In this document: piece after piece, positions 11,602-20,621 of the stretch | How the letters are laid out: each line of letters starts with the position of its first letter | Position numbering within the stretch: the first letter of the stretch is position 1 | NCBI RefSeq assembly: GCF_947507565.1 | Contig: NC_089181.1 | Coordinates: forward strand, 1,172,536-1,236,535 | Source of the DNA: Oscarella lobularis | Lineage: Eukaryota; Porifera; Homoscleromorpha; Homosclerophorida; Oscarellidae | Direction: 5' to 3' | DNA: 64,000 nucleotides | The notes under the pieces: generated by a model | Told to the model about the DNA's origin: nothing | The model's database searches: none | What the model saw: only the letters and a program-made list of their open reading frames with translations | Translations under genes and position numbers: made by a program

Positions 11602-12656
11602 CGTAATTTCAATGATCTAAAAGAAAGCGGCGGTCGAAAAAAATCGTCGTCCATCGCGCACACTTACGATGACGAAGAACAAAAAATAAAACAACGAATT
11701 TGTCATTCGAAACAGAGCGAGCAGAGCAACTGCAAGCAAGAGAATTAGTCCGCGGTGTTTTTTGAGAGGGCGTGGACGTACCTTTCGCGAAAGCAAAGAA
11801 GCGTTTCGCGATCGAAATCCACAACAAAAGAAAGCAAACAAAAGATCTACGACAAAAAAGGAAAAGTAGAGAGGGAAACTTGCATGAGCGCCGTCGGAGC
11901 GCGTAGCGCTCATTGCTCACCGTCGATTCGCAACGCGAGCGTTCGACGAAATAAAATCGCGAATTATGCGCGACGAAAAACGGCGGAGCCGAACGACGGA
12001 CAAAAGCTGCGCGACACGAGTTTTGTCCGCGTCCGATTGCGCGGGCTCGTCTGATCGAAAAGGATTCGTCGACTAAAAGACAGAGAACGTGAGCGCGAGT
12101 ACACGCGAAAATACATGGACGGTGCCTCGATTACCGTGAAGTTCGAAGAGGCCGGCGATCGGAGAGAAGCTGCGCGACACGAGCGTTCTCTCGGCGGCGT
12201 GAGTCGTCGACGACAACAACACAAAAAAGAGAAAGAAGCCAACGAAACGATCGATCTGCAAAAAGAAGCCGACGTCAGCAAAAGGTGAATTTCCCATTTC
12301 GAAATGACGAAAGCTTTCGCCGTTTTAAAAGCACTCACCGTCGAGTTTCGAATCGCGGAACGGCGCAGAGACGGTGAGCGACGCGACGCCTCTCTGGTTC
12401 CATGCGCGCGCTGGGCGAAAAAGCTGTAAAACGACGGTATTGCCAACGAAAAAAGAGAGAGCGAGGACGGGTCGATTGTTGATCCGCGAGTGCGATTTGC
12501 GCTGGGAGACGGCGATGCAAAATCAACAAAAAGTCGTCACGTCACCACGGAACAACCAATCGGAACCAGACGGGATGCAGGCGGCTGCGGCAATTACGCA
12601 GAGACGCCCGCGGCGCCGACCCTCCGCAGCGCGGATCAAATTGCCCTAAATCTACC
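11602..12656. other. GC-rich region upstream of RPA-like copy 1; no supported gene
   Basis: CpG- and cgacga-rich sequence with open but unconvincing frames on both strands. A repeated word, agctgcgcgacacgag, occurs near 12,005 and 12,170, so part of the region is a diverged duplication. It could hold promoter or 5' untranslated exons of the minus-strand RPA-like gene. Confidence 0.35.
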
Positions 12657-13010
12657 TGTCGTTTCGGCGCAAAGCCCTCGACGTCTTCGCCACGGTCGAA
12701 GACGATTCCGCGAGCGAACGGCTCAAAAAGGTGCGGACAAACGGAGAGCGACGGACTTCGTCGTAATCGAATTAGTCGCATCACGCGCCACCAACGTCAA
12801 TCGCGCGCTACGCCCCCCTTTTCGTGCGACGATTTTCGAGCACACGCTCTCGCGCAGTCCTCGACACCTTTTCAATGATCGAAGGCGATTCAGCGCGCGA
12901 ACGGCAGAAAAAGACGCGGGAAAAAGAAAGATCGCGACCGAGTTCGTCGTAATCGAATTAGCCGCATCACGCGAGGCAAACGTGCGTTTCGCTACGCCCA
13001 CTTTCTACTT
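12657..13010 (+). repeat. Diverged tandem duplication of about 190 bp
   Basis: Two copies (about 12,667-12,830 and 12,857-13,005) share a run of words: gaacggc.naaaa, gcgac, ttcgtcgtaatcgaatta, gcatcacgcg, ctacgccc. In one frame both read FVVIEL.ASR..NV. This is the reason for the long 261-codon plus ORF here, which I do not accept as a gene. The stretch 13,011-13,490 after it is GC-rich, then ordinary, without a supported gene. Confidence 0.65.
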
Positions 13011-13494
13011 CGGCGATCGCTCCATCGTCGGAGAGGTGCCGTCTTCGAATATCGCCGACGCGACATCGCGCCGCCCTCCGCCGATCGGGCGCGAGAGAGC
13101 TGCGAGTTTCGCCGCCGCGCCGAAGTTCCGCTCGGGGCCGCTTCGACGCGTCGCCTCGCGCGGGACCCCGACGCTCGCGAACCGGCCCACGCAACGCCCC
13201 GGAGCTCGGGGAACGCGCCCCGAGCTCGGCGCCGGCGGAGGAGATGCGCGTACCAGTTTAGAGTTATGCCCTTAGTATTATAGATCTCCTAACTCCACCC
13301 ACATACAACAAAACTGATCCCACAAAAAGACGGGAAAAAGGCGTATACAGTATAAGCAGAGGGGCTAGAAGAGGCGCGATACAGGCTCTAGCCAGGTGGT
13401 CACGTGAAGTCCCGTGAAGAGTAACTAACGCGCGCTCTACTTCGTCAACAGAAACTGAACCCAACATGTATTTAATAGCACACATAAATTTCCT

Positions 13495-13550
13495 ACACAT
13501 ACATACATACATACATACATGCAGACAGACAAACACACAGACAGACATCA
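13495..13550. repeat. CATA/CAGA microsatellite
   Basis: A run of cata tetranucleotides (about 13,497-13,520) grades into caga and caca words up to 13,550. Confidence 0.9.
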
Positions 13551-13587
13551 TTAAGTATATAATCAAATAAATAAAAATAGAAAAGTT

Positions 13588-13908
13588 TTACTGCAGCATT
13601 GGCTCGTCGCCGCTGCTGATTGACTCGCCGCCACGACGGCTGGACTTGCCGCCACGTCGGCTGCTGGAGCTGGAATTGCCGCCGCCGCCGCTGTTGTCGT
13701 CGTCGAGAAGGGCGTCGTCTAACCATGGGTATCTCTTAGGCGCCGTCGCCGCCGCCTCTCGATCCTCAATCGATCGTTTCCTTTGCTGCATCTCCCACAC
13801 GTGTTCGCGATGGGTACTCATGAAGTTAGTGATGACTTCAATCGGATCAGGTATCCGGAAATGAGGGCACTCGATGTGTGCACTTTGCTCATCTAGGGCA
13901 AATGTCAT
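13588..13908 (-). CDS. Hypothetical protein with Gly/Ser/Arg-rich acidic tail
   Basis: The minus-strand frame from ATG at 13,908 to a stop at 13,588 gives 106 codons. The first half is protein-like (ECPHFRIPDPIEVITNFMS, HREHVWEMQQRKRS). The second half is low complexity: DDALLDDDNSGGGG, a Ser run, then RRGGKSSRRGGESISSGDE. The sequence upstream (aatttgacttttag) could be a splice acceptor, making this a last exon. No family recognised. The low-complexity half comes from GCC/GTC trinucleotide repeats, which weakens the case. Confidence 0.35.
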   Translation of the reverse strand: MTFALDEQSAHIECPHFRIPDPIEVITNFMSTHREHVWEMQQRKRSIEDREAAATAPKRYPWLDDALLDDDNSGGGGNSSSSSRRGGKSSRRGGESISSGDEPMLQ

Positions 13909-13972
13909 CGATGCCTGTCTGTGTTGTTTTGAGCTAAAAGTCAAATTGGTTTTAATTTGATTAGGGGAGGGT

Positions 13973-14643
13973 CCCTAATTATGGACTGCCCCGGAAGATC
14001 CCCTGTTTGACATTGAATTTGACAACTAATTTCAAGGAAATACATTCGTAGTATAATTTAAAGACATTTCTGGCATGGATAATAATATATTTGAGTAAAG
14101 GTAGCTTAAAAAAAGTAGATCGTAATAAAACGCGGTTTTCTACCTAAAGTTTTTACAGAAATAGTTACCGCGTCTTTCCTGTAGCTCTAAGATGAGATAT
14201 AGGGGAGCTCGAAGGGTGGGATACTTATATCGTAGGAATAGCGCGAGATGGAATCGGGTTAATATTTATGACCCTACATCATCCAAAGCGTGCGCTACCG
14301 TACGGACTTACACGTTTGTAGCGAAACTTTGCCATGGAGCTTCTAATGAATTGCGCCCACCTATTCCGAGTCGCGCACAAGTGGATCGTCGAACCATAGA
14401 TCAAACGTGCTATCAGAAATTACAGTGCACTCGAAATCGGTGCGTGCGATGCGTCGGACGATGCATGGCGAATATACACTTAAATTTAGTTTTTTGTTCA
14501 CACTCTAGTGAAGTCTATACTGTAGCGCACGCTTTGGATGACGTAAGGATCATAAAGCCCGAATCCATCTCGCGACATAACGCGATTCATATCGCAGTGG
14601 CTCGAACAAACATTGGGACCTTCCAGGACTGTCCATAATTGGG
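13973..14643. mobile_element. Foldback-type element with long terminal inverted repeats
   Basis: The left end ccctaattatggactgcccc (13,973) matches the inverted right end cccaattatggacagtcctgg (about 14,643). Inside, a second long inverted match pairs left 14,243-14,320 (gcgcgagatggaatcggg, catcatccaaagcgtgcgctac) with right 14,505-14,575 (gtagcgcacgctttggatgacg, reversed). The arms are thus long and interrupted, with about 200 nt inserted in the left arm. The 149-codon ORF inside (14,192-14,638) has no recognisable domain and runs across the inverted arm. I infer a nonautonomous foldback or MITE; superfamily unknown. Confidence 0.7.
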
Positions 14644-15479
14644 AGTAGTACTTACTGAGATAAATGATGTTGCCCGTGCCCCCGACCGCCCCTACGGCGT
14701 GGGCGCGACGGCGGTGGAAGCGTTCCTGCTACTTGTGCTACTGTTACTGCTGTAGCTGCTTCTTCTACTTCGGCGGGAGGAGCTGTAGGAGCGTTGTCTC
14801 GGTCTCGTTCAGCATACCATCGTAAGGCTCGCTTCCTCTTTGTTCTACAACGTTCTTTGGCTGCTTCTTTGTTAACTCGCGCAAACGTGCTTCATGTATC
14901 AAAAACGTTCACTTCCAACGACCATCAGGCGGAAAGCTGTAGAATGTCTCTCGCAAGGAACCGTCATCGATGTGTCGAAGGACAAGCGGTCGCCGTATCT
15001 CCGAAGAAGCAAGGGCCCACCAAGACGTACTAGGTACTAACGAGCCTCCATCGCCAACAATAAATCGCGCGTCTCCTTTACCCTATTTTCCGACAAGGCC
15101 GCTAACCCTCTTCACAAAAGAAGGAAGAAAAAGCGTCCGTCCTCGTCAAAAACGTCATCGCATTGCAATCCACATCATCAGATACAAATTACGTTCTCTT
15201 TGATTGCAAAAGCCCTAAACAAATCTCCCTTGACCATCTACCCGCGCAGGCCACCTGGCAACGAATCACCACGAAAATCAAAGTTTTAGATGTATCGCCC
15301 AAAACCAACGTCGCCCGATCCAAAATGTTGCAAAACGTCGCCGTTAGTGATAAAAACTCATGGTCGATTATTGTATTGAAAGCTAGCTCATATTGCGTAT
15401 CGAAAGCATATGATGACTTTTCAATTTCTTAGTCAAAGAAGGTACTTGACGACTTTGATATCGGTCAAAGACGGCACTT
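14644..15479. other. No supported gene
   Basis: A plus-strand open frame crosses about 14,720-15,033 (Ala/Ser/Thr-rich, then RSRSAYHRKARFLFVLQRSL), and another lies at 15,163-15,432. Neither is recognised. They may be degraded coding, but nothing confirms it. Confidence 0.3.
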
Positions 15480-15610
15480 GAAAAGCGAGAGGGTCCCCAT
15501 TGATTCTTAAGGACTTTAGTGAAATCACTGGAGAGCGAGACAGTCCCAATAATTATTAAAGAGTGTAGAGAAATTACTGGAGAGTGAGACAGTCCCCATT
15601 GATTCAATGA
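15480..15610 (+). repeat. Three tandem copies of a ~50-bp unit
   Basis: Units start at about 15,480, 15,530 and 15,579 with ga[ga]agcgagagggtccc or ggagag.gagacagtccc, each followed by cattgattc or aataatta and a gaaat.act end. The third copy is partial. Confidence 0.8.
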
Positions 15611-15867
15611 AAGAAATGAATGATTGAAATGAAGCTGTTTTCAATTTCAAGAAATTTCTTATCGACAGCAACTCAGATAAAACTATGACAACATGGCTAA
15701 ATAACTCATTGCCGAAGTAAATAAAGGAGCAAAGATTGTAGAAGACATGCGATTGTGAATCAGAATTGGATCAGAATAGATATCCATTTAGTAATTGTCG
15801 ACTGTTCATTACATTACTACTATGTCAATTTGTCACAATAATTACAGCAGGCACGCTCTTTAGATGA

Positions 15868-16232
15868 CTAACATGCGTCGTTAGCAGAAATGAATTCCTT
15901 GTAGAGAAGCTTTCGTCGACACTTCATCTCGTCCGCGGCGTATACACGTAGAGCGGCAGATGTACATTAAATTGTATGCAAATTGGTGTAGTTCAACACA
16001 GACATGCACAGTTCATCGTCTCGTCCACAACGAATAGTCTCCTGTACGTAGTCTTCTAACAGACATCGTGGGCTCCAGTGCATGATTTGTTTTATGTCGG
16101 GGTAGTCCACGCCCATCCCAACATTCGGTAGCAATCAGCACTCACAAACTGCACGAAAGGTTTCAGAAAAGTCTGTACAACGTTTTCGCGCATATTGACC
16201 ATTACGTCACTGGTATACATATCGATGACCCG
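15868..16232 (-). pseudogene. RecQ-like DNA helicase C-terminal fragment
   Basis: The minus strand reads VIDMYTSDVMVNMRENVVQTF, then (after a one-base shift near 16,110) VGMGVDYPDIKQIMHWSP (helicase motif V region) and LEDYVQETIRCGRDDEL (degenerate motif VI; the family norm is QETGRAGRDG). After a further shift it reads MKCRRKLLYKEFISANDAC, resembling the CRR..LL..F element of the RecQ zinc-binding domain, ending at a stop at 15,868. RecQ helicases unwind DNA 3'-5' in repair. The ATPase N-terminal lobe is absent and motif VI is damaged, so this is a dead fragment. It lies antisense and directly upstream of the HECT C-lobe exons. Confidence 0.7.
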
Positions 16233-16271
16233 AAATTAATGAAGACATGGCGCTCCTCGCGGTAAAGTGAC

Positions 16272-16773
16272 ATGCTGTCCAACCCTGCCCTTAACAACGT
16301 GCCACTGGCGTACCAGCTCCTTCAATATTCGGAACCCAAGCCTTTGTCAGCAGATGACATTCTTAATCTCTTCGACATTCGCTTCTCACCGGAAGGTTCC
16401 AGTCGTCGTGAGAGAGAACATAACATCGTCATTAACTGGACTGACTTTGTCAAGGACGTAGCTATTGGAGGTAAGTTGACAACAACTTCCTGATAGAATG
16501 TATTAAGTGAATATTGTAGCCGTGTCGTTGGATGACATTGAGGTGACACTCAAGGTGATCCTGTCTTTCGTTACGGGTGCAGAAGAAAAGCCACTGTACG
16601 GCTTTCACGCACGGCCTTCTATTACATTCGACGTTGAGTCAGATAAAATGGTGTCCTCCTCAACGTGCGCCCTTGTTTTGATGTTCAGCGGTCGCCACGA
16701 CACTAGATACGACCGTTTCAAGGAAGACGTCACTTTTGCGTTGTTTAATAGCCAAGGATTTGGAAAAGTGTAG
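16272..16773 (+). CDS. HECT domain C-lobe exons (C-terminal end of the split HECT ligase)
   Basis: Two exons, 16,272-16,470 and 16,520-16,773, are joined by a 49-nt GTAAGT...TAG intron with intact frame. The first carries KPLSADDILNLFDIRFSPEG and SSRREREHNIVINWTDFVKD. The second carries AVSLDDIEVTLKVILSFVTGA, PLYGFHARPSITF, SSSTCALVLMF (the Cys of STC is at the position of the catalytic HECT cysteine) and FALFNSQGFGKV, then stop. This matches the end of HECT proteins of the invertebrate G2E3-like group. The missing 100-150 residues between this and the 8.9-10.4 kb part are not visible. Either they are lost or they lie on unseen exons in the 6-kb gap. The first exon's 5' boundary is not certain. 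Confidence 0.75.
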
Positions 16774-17077
16774 GTTCTTTTCAAATGAAAACATTTTGCG
16801 CGTTATTTCAGTAATAAGGAATGTTGTTGCATCTCGCAGTGTTTCGTGAGATGGCGTTTCTTTTTTCGAATTTCCGAAGTCTGTTGCCAAGTTCAGGCCC
16901 TTTGAATGAATTAAAAGACATTTGAGACACGTACATGCACCTCTTTCAGCTTACACTGCAAACTGTGGTAAATAGCGGTCAACGTAGAGAACGACACACG
17001 TAAACGTCATTAATGTAAATTGTGAAATATTGGGAATGTGCTAATTGATTCAAGTAGGTAAAAAATGCGTGGAAAGT

Positions 17078-17234
17078 AATTCCCTGGGTCTATATAAATT
17101 AATTCCCTGGGTCTATGTAAATTAAGTAGTGGGTCTATATAAATTAATTCCCTTGGTCTATATAAATTAAGTAGTGGGTCTATATAAATGAAGTGAGTCT
17201 ATATAAATTAATTGGATCTCTATATATTAATTCC
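17078..17234 (+). repeat. Tandem 22-23-bp repeat, gggtctatataaatta
   Basis: About seven units alternate attccctgggtctatataaatta and agtagtgggtctatataaatta. The last units are degenerate. Confidence 0.9.
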
Positions 17235-17268
17235 GGTATTTTGACGGGATTGGCGTTCCATAGTATGC

Positions 17269-18255
17269 CACGTGAGCCCCTTCGGAGTGATCCCCAAGCC
17301 GCATCGGCCCGGCAAGTGGAGACTCATCGTGCATTCGTCGGCGCCAGGGGGAGCAAGGGTCAAGGACGGGGTGAGCACGGAGCTCGCTTCGCTGCAGTAA
17401 GCCCTGCTTGAAGACGCCGCGAGGTTAGCGTTGCAGCTTGGCGACGGAGCCTTGCTGGCGAAGTTGGATCTAAAGGCGGCCTACCGGACGGTTCCCGTTC
17501 ATCCGGCGGACCTTCGGCTGTTGGCAGTGCAGTGGAAGGTTCAGGTGTGGCTGGACGCGGCGCTGCCGTTTGGGCTGCGCTCGGCGCCCAAGGTTTTCTC
17601 CGCCGTGGCCGACGCGCTACTCTGGGTCATGCGGGCAAAGGGGGTCACTTGCGGTCTGCACTATCTGGATGATTCCTTGTTGTTAGGTCGGGGAGGCTCG
17701 GCGGAGTGTACGGAGAATTTTCGGCGGGTACTGGAAGCGTGTCGGACGCTGGGTTTGCCGCTGGCGCTGCAGAAGATCGGAGGCCCGGCTACGACGCTGG
17801 AGTTCCTCGGCATAGAAATGGATACGGTGCGCGGCGAGCTGCGCCTGCCGGCCGAGAAGCTGCGACGACTGCGGGAAAAGCTCAAGGAGGCGCTGCATTC
17901 GCTTCGGTGGTCGCGAGTGTGGACGAAACGAGAGCTCTTGTCGGTCATTGGCTCGCTACATCACGCAGCGTCGATTATTCGCCCGGGTCGCGCTTTCGTG
18001 AGGCGACTGATCGAGCTGTCTCGCGTGCCAAAGGAGCTCCACCATCGGGTGCGTATCAGCCAGGAGGCGCGTCGCGATGTGGAGTGGTTGGCATTCGCGA
18101 CTCAGTGGAATGGTATCGGTTTGATGTCGGCGCTGAACGCAGGTCGGCCGCGAGCGCAGCTACAAACCGACGCATCAGGTACGTGGGGCATCGGCGCTGT
18201 GCTCATTTCTGCCACGCCTTGGCGGGGATTTGCTGCGCGATGGACGCCGGCCTAA
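17269..18255 (+). pseudogene. DIRS-type retroelement reverse transcriptase/RNase H, copy 1 (truncated)
   Basis: Reverse transcriptase of the DIRS (tyrosine-recombinase) retroelement class. Motifs in order: SPFGVIPKPHRPGKWRLIV, a stop at about 17,398 in an otherwise open frame, LLAKLDLKAAYRTVPVHP, LPFGLRSAPKVFSAVADAL, the catalytic box HYLDDSLLLG, LEFLGIEMDT, KRELLSVIGSLHHAASII, and the start of RNase H at QTDASGTWGIGAV. Homology ends at about 18,250, inside RNase H. No tyrosine recombinase follows in this orientation. GC content is higher than in the flanks. I infer a 5'- and 3'-truncated, stop-containing copy. Confidence 0.85.
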
Positions 18256-18404
18256 AACGGTGGGGCCTAAAACGGTTCCTATCTAAGCCAACAGAAACCT
18301 CTCTAAGTAGGACCACTCGGTGTCACCTTGCCTTACAGTAGTTCGGAAAAGTCAAAACATGGAGATGCAAAGAGGAGGAGGGGAGGGGGGGGGGGGAGTT
18401 TCAC

Positions 18405-18663
18405 CTGAAAGTCGTCTTCGCCTCCGCTTCGCCGATCCACACTTTGAGATCGGGAGTAAAATTTTCCCCGCTGATCTCCATCATGATCTCCATCCCCAAT
18501 CCGACACCGTTCATCTACGGCAAGCACAAAATAAAAATAAAAAAATCATCAATTCTTGTCGTTTATACGCTGAACGTACGGAAGTCGCCGTGGCGCAAGG
18601 GAACGGGGTGACGGGAGTGGGCACCGGGCTCATTCCCTCGCTGAATGTGTACTCGACTTGATC
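18405..18663 (-). pseudogene. RBPJ-like: CSL/RBPJ (Suppressor of Hairless) fragment, two exons
   Basis: CSL proteins bind DNA and mediate Notch transcription. The minus strand reads DQVEYTFSEGMSPVPTPVTPF (exon to 18,580). A 65-nt intron with GTACGT...CCGTAG ends follows. The second exon (18,514-18,405) encodes MNGVGLGMEIMM, then ISGENFTPDLKVWIGEAEAK and TTF, ending at a CAG/GTGAAA donor. This matches the junction of the beta-trefoil and the C-terminal TIG/IPT domain of RBPJ (known family pattern EYTF.EGM.P...PVTP and NFTP.L.VW.G..EA.T..R). Frame is kept across the intron. Neither the upstream exons nor the last exon are visible; DIRS elements lie on both sides. It could be a gene fragment, or part of a gene split by retroelements. 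Confidence 0.8.
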
Positions 18664-19146
18664 TGGAATAAAAGGAACTCGAGCGTTGCCATGGATCGAA
18701 GGAGACGCGTTGACTTGGCTACTACTAGTAACCGCTTCTCTTAGCAGCGAAAAATCAAATTGGGCCCATTTCCCAGGATTACGTATCTCCCACGGAGAAT
18801 CAAATACACAACTGCAAAAGTCACAGCAGATCCCTATCTGGACACGGTCGCCCGCATGGAGGCCTTCTCACGGGTTCGCGTAAGGAAAACCGTCCGTCCA
18901 ACTCAAGAGGGGCGAATTCATTAACCCATTTATGTATACCTGTGCTAATAATTGTCCATGTGGCATAATTTCCGATTTTCTCCCTCGTTTCGGAAAGAGG
19001 GGTAGCCTGAATAGAATAGGGGTACCGCTATAACAACGAACAAAGGCTCGTGTTCCTATTACAGCAGAGCATTGAAAGACTTCATCTTTAATCGCGCTGA
19101 AATACATTTTGCTGTCCATATATATAGAAAGCGACCTGATTGGGTG
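18664..19146. other. No supported gene between CSL fragment and DIRS copy 2
   Basis: A minus-strand frame at about 18,880-18,690 is open but does not match CSL. The rest shows nothing I can name. Confidence 0.35.
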
Positions 19147-19177
<31 letters not shown>

Positions 19178-19180
19178 AAA
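19147..19180. repeat. (GAAA)n microsatellite
   Basis: About eight gaaa units. It sits at the point where the tyrosine recombinase frame of DIRS copy 2 ends, and its translation gives the artefactual LSFFLSFF tail. Confidence 0.95.
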
Positions 19181-19184
19181 GTCG

Positions 19185-20046
19185 GTTGGCACCGTGAGAA
19201 ACGATACGACTTCGCGAGGAAGTAAAAGAGACTTGCCTTTTGGAGCTGAGTGACGGGGCCATTGGCATCGAGTATAGCAGTCTGGTTTTCCACCTTGCGA
19301 ATGACCTAAAGACAATTGTCCACCTGAACGTCCGCAAGGCTCAGGTGCAGTGCCGGGTCGAAGAGGGCACCTTTCGGCACCGTGAATTCTTCCGCGCGCA
19401 GGAAACCAAACCACCCGACGCAACATGCTGCCCATAGCAGGCGGCCGTGGCTCCTCGCGCTCCCACGACTGTCGTAGGACTCGCATCGCGTCCGCCGTCA
19501 CCGGGCGTTGTAAGTTCTTGCGCTCTGGCCGCTCCTTTGCCGATTCGCGGCGTGCCCCTTTTATCAGCAGGCGTAGGCGTTCCATTGGGTAGGTGAATGG
19601 GTTAGCGTGACCCAGGGCAATGTGTAGGTGTCGAACCCCTGCGAGGTACACCTTGATTGAAGCGTGTCAAAGCCCACTCTTTTCGAGGTAGGTTGCGAAT
19701 AGGCACAGCAATTTTTTTGTAGTTGGGCACTGGCGGGCGCCTATTCAGTCGCAGAAGAGTTGATAGTGGCGCCTACCCATCTCGTAAACGCCTCGGGGAC
19801 GCGCCCGCTAGTCCAGCTCGCACAAGAGCCGCCGCAGACTGCTCCAACTATTGCACGTCCATTCCAGTTCGGGGTTGCCCAGGGTTCTGGCCAGCTCGCT
19901 GGGGATTGCGTCCGGCTGCGACCGAAGCTGCCACGAAGACAGACGGTCAGAGCTGGGGTGGATATCCTCGCGAGAGGGCGTCCGCGACTACGTTGGTAGG
20001 TCCCGGGATGTGGGTGGCTCGGATCGTCCGACCGTGGTGCGCTGAA
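19185..20046 (-). pseudogene. DIRS copy 2: RNase H end and tyrosine recombinase
   Basis: The RNase H tail reads RATHIPGPTNVVADALSRED (about 20,030-19,970), the usual HIPG..N..AD.LSR ending. A linker follows, then the recombinase N-terminal region SIKVYLAGVRHLHIALGHANP and MERLRLLIKGARRESA (19,665-19,560), then RPVTADAMRVLRQSWE. A frameshift leads to EFTVPKGALFDPALHLSLADVQVD. The frame reaches about 19,185 with TQLQKASLFYF. The catalytic His/Arg/Tyr part of the recombinase is absent, so strand exchange cannot occur. Confidence 0.8.
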
Positions 20047-20606
20047 CAGGAGGGACAAACCACTGCGCATGTGTAGGTTGCTAGGGGGATTTATAGGCTT
20101 TCGGCGTGTTTTTCTAAGACTATACTGGATTACTCTCCGTTACGCCAGCGGGGTAAGGTCTTTTCAGGCCCAATGCGCACTCTGCGATAGAGCGATCCAT
20201 CGAAATACGGACACACACTGCGCGGGACAGAGAATGAAGTAGCGAATCATTGTTAGATCCAGTAGGAAATTCGTCCAGCTGAAGCGCGAAATGCGAAACT
20301 AGGCCCTATAAACGAATCTAGCACGTTTAACACGTACACAGAAGCGTGCACAGTCGATTTCATTAGCAACGTTGCGATTTGGGGCGATTTCGAACGTTGT
20401 TTCCTAGTTTCTCGAAACCGGTCGGTCTAAAATTTTTTGCGGTCGAGGTCAAATCTTTAGAGAATTTATCAATCTTTTGTTTGACAGACGTCTTTCCCTT
20501 AGGCAGTCCTTCCTGTTCTTAGGCCGAAACGTTATTCATTAATGTATCCAATTTAGCATATAATTGTGTACAATGTTTGCACATGCGCAGTGGTTTGTCC
20601 CTCCTG
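20047..20606. mobile_element. Insert bounded by a perfect 27-bp inverted repeat
   Basis: The arms 20,047-20,073 (caggagggacaaaccactgc...) and 20,580-20,606 are perfect reverse complements, separated by 506 nt. DIRS RNase H homology stops at one arm and resumes at the other. The left-hand arm encodes genuine DIRS residues (MRSGLSLLFSAHH), so the other arm looks like an inverted copy of flanking element sequence, not an ordinary transposon end. The interior has no ORF of note. Confidence 0.65.
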
Positions 20607-20621
20607 CTGGTGCGCTGCCAA

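Noticed and set aside
12490-13275. 261-codon plus-strand ORF
   Set aside because: No domain; its length comes from GC/CpG-rich sequence and a diverged tandem duplication (FVVIEL.ASR twice).
13264-13566. ORF with MYVCMYV repeats
   Set aside because: Translation of the CATA microsatellite.
14192-14638. 148-codon plus-strand ORF
   Set aside because: Lies across the inverted arm of the foldback element; Arg/Cys-scattered composition without a recognisable domain.
19059-19337. ORF ending in LSFFLSFFLSFF
   Set aside because: Tail is the GAAA microsatellite; only the upstream recombinase residues are meaningful.
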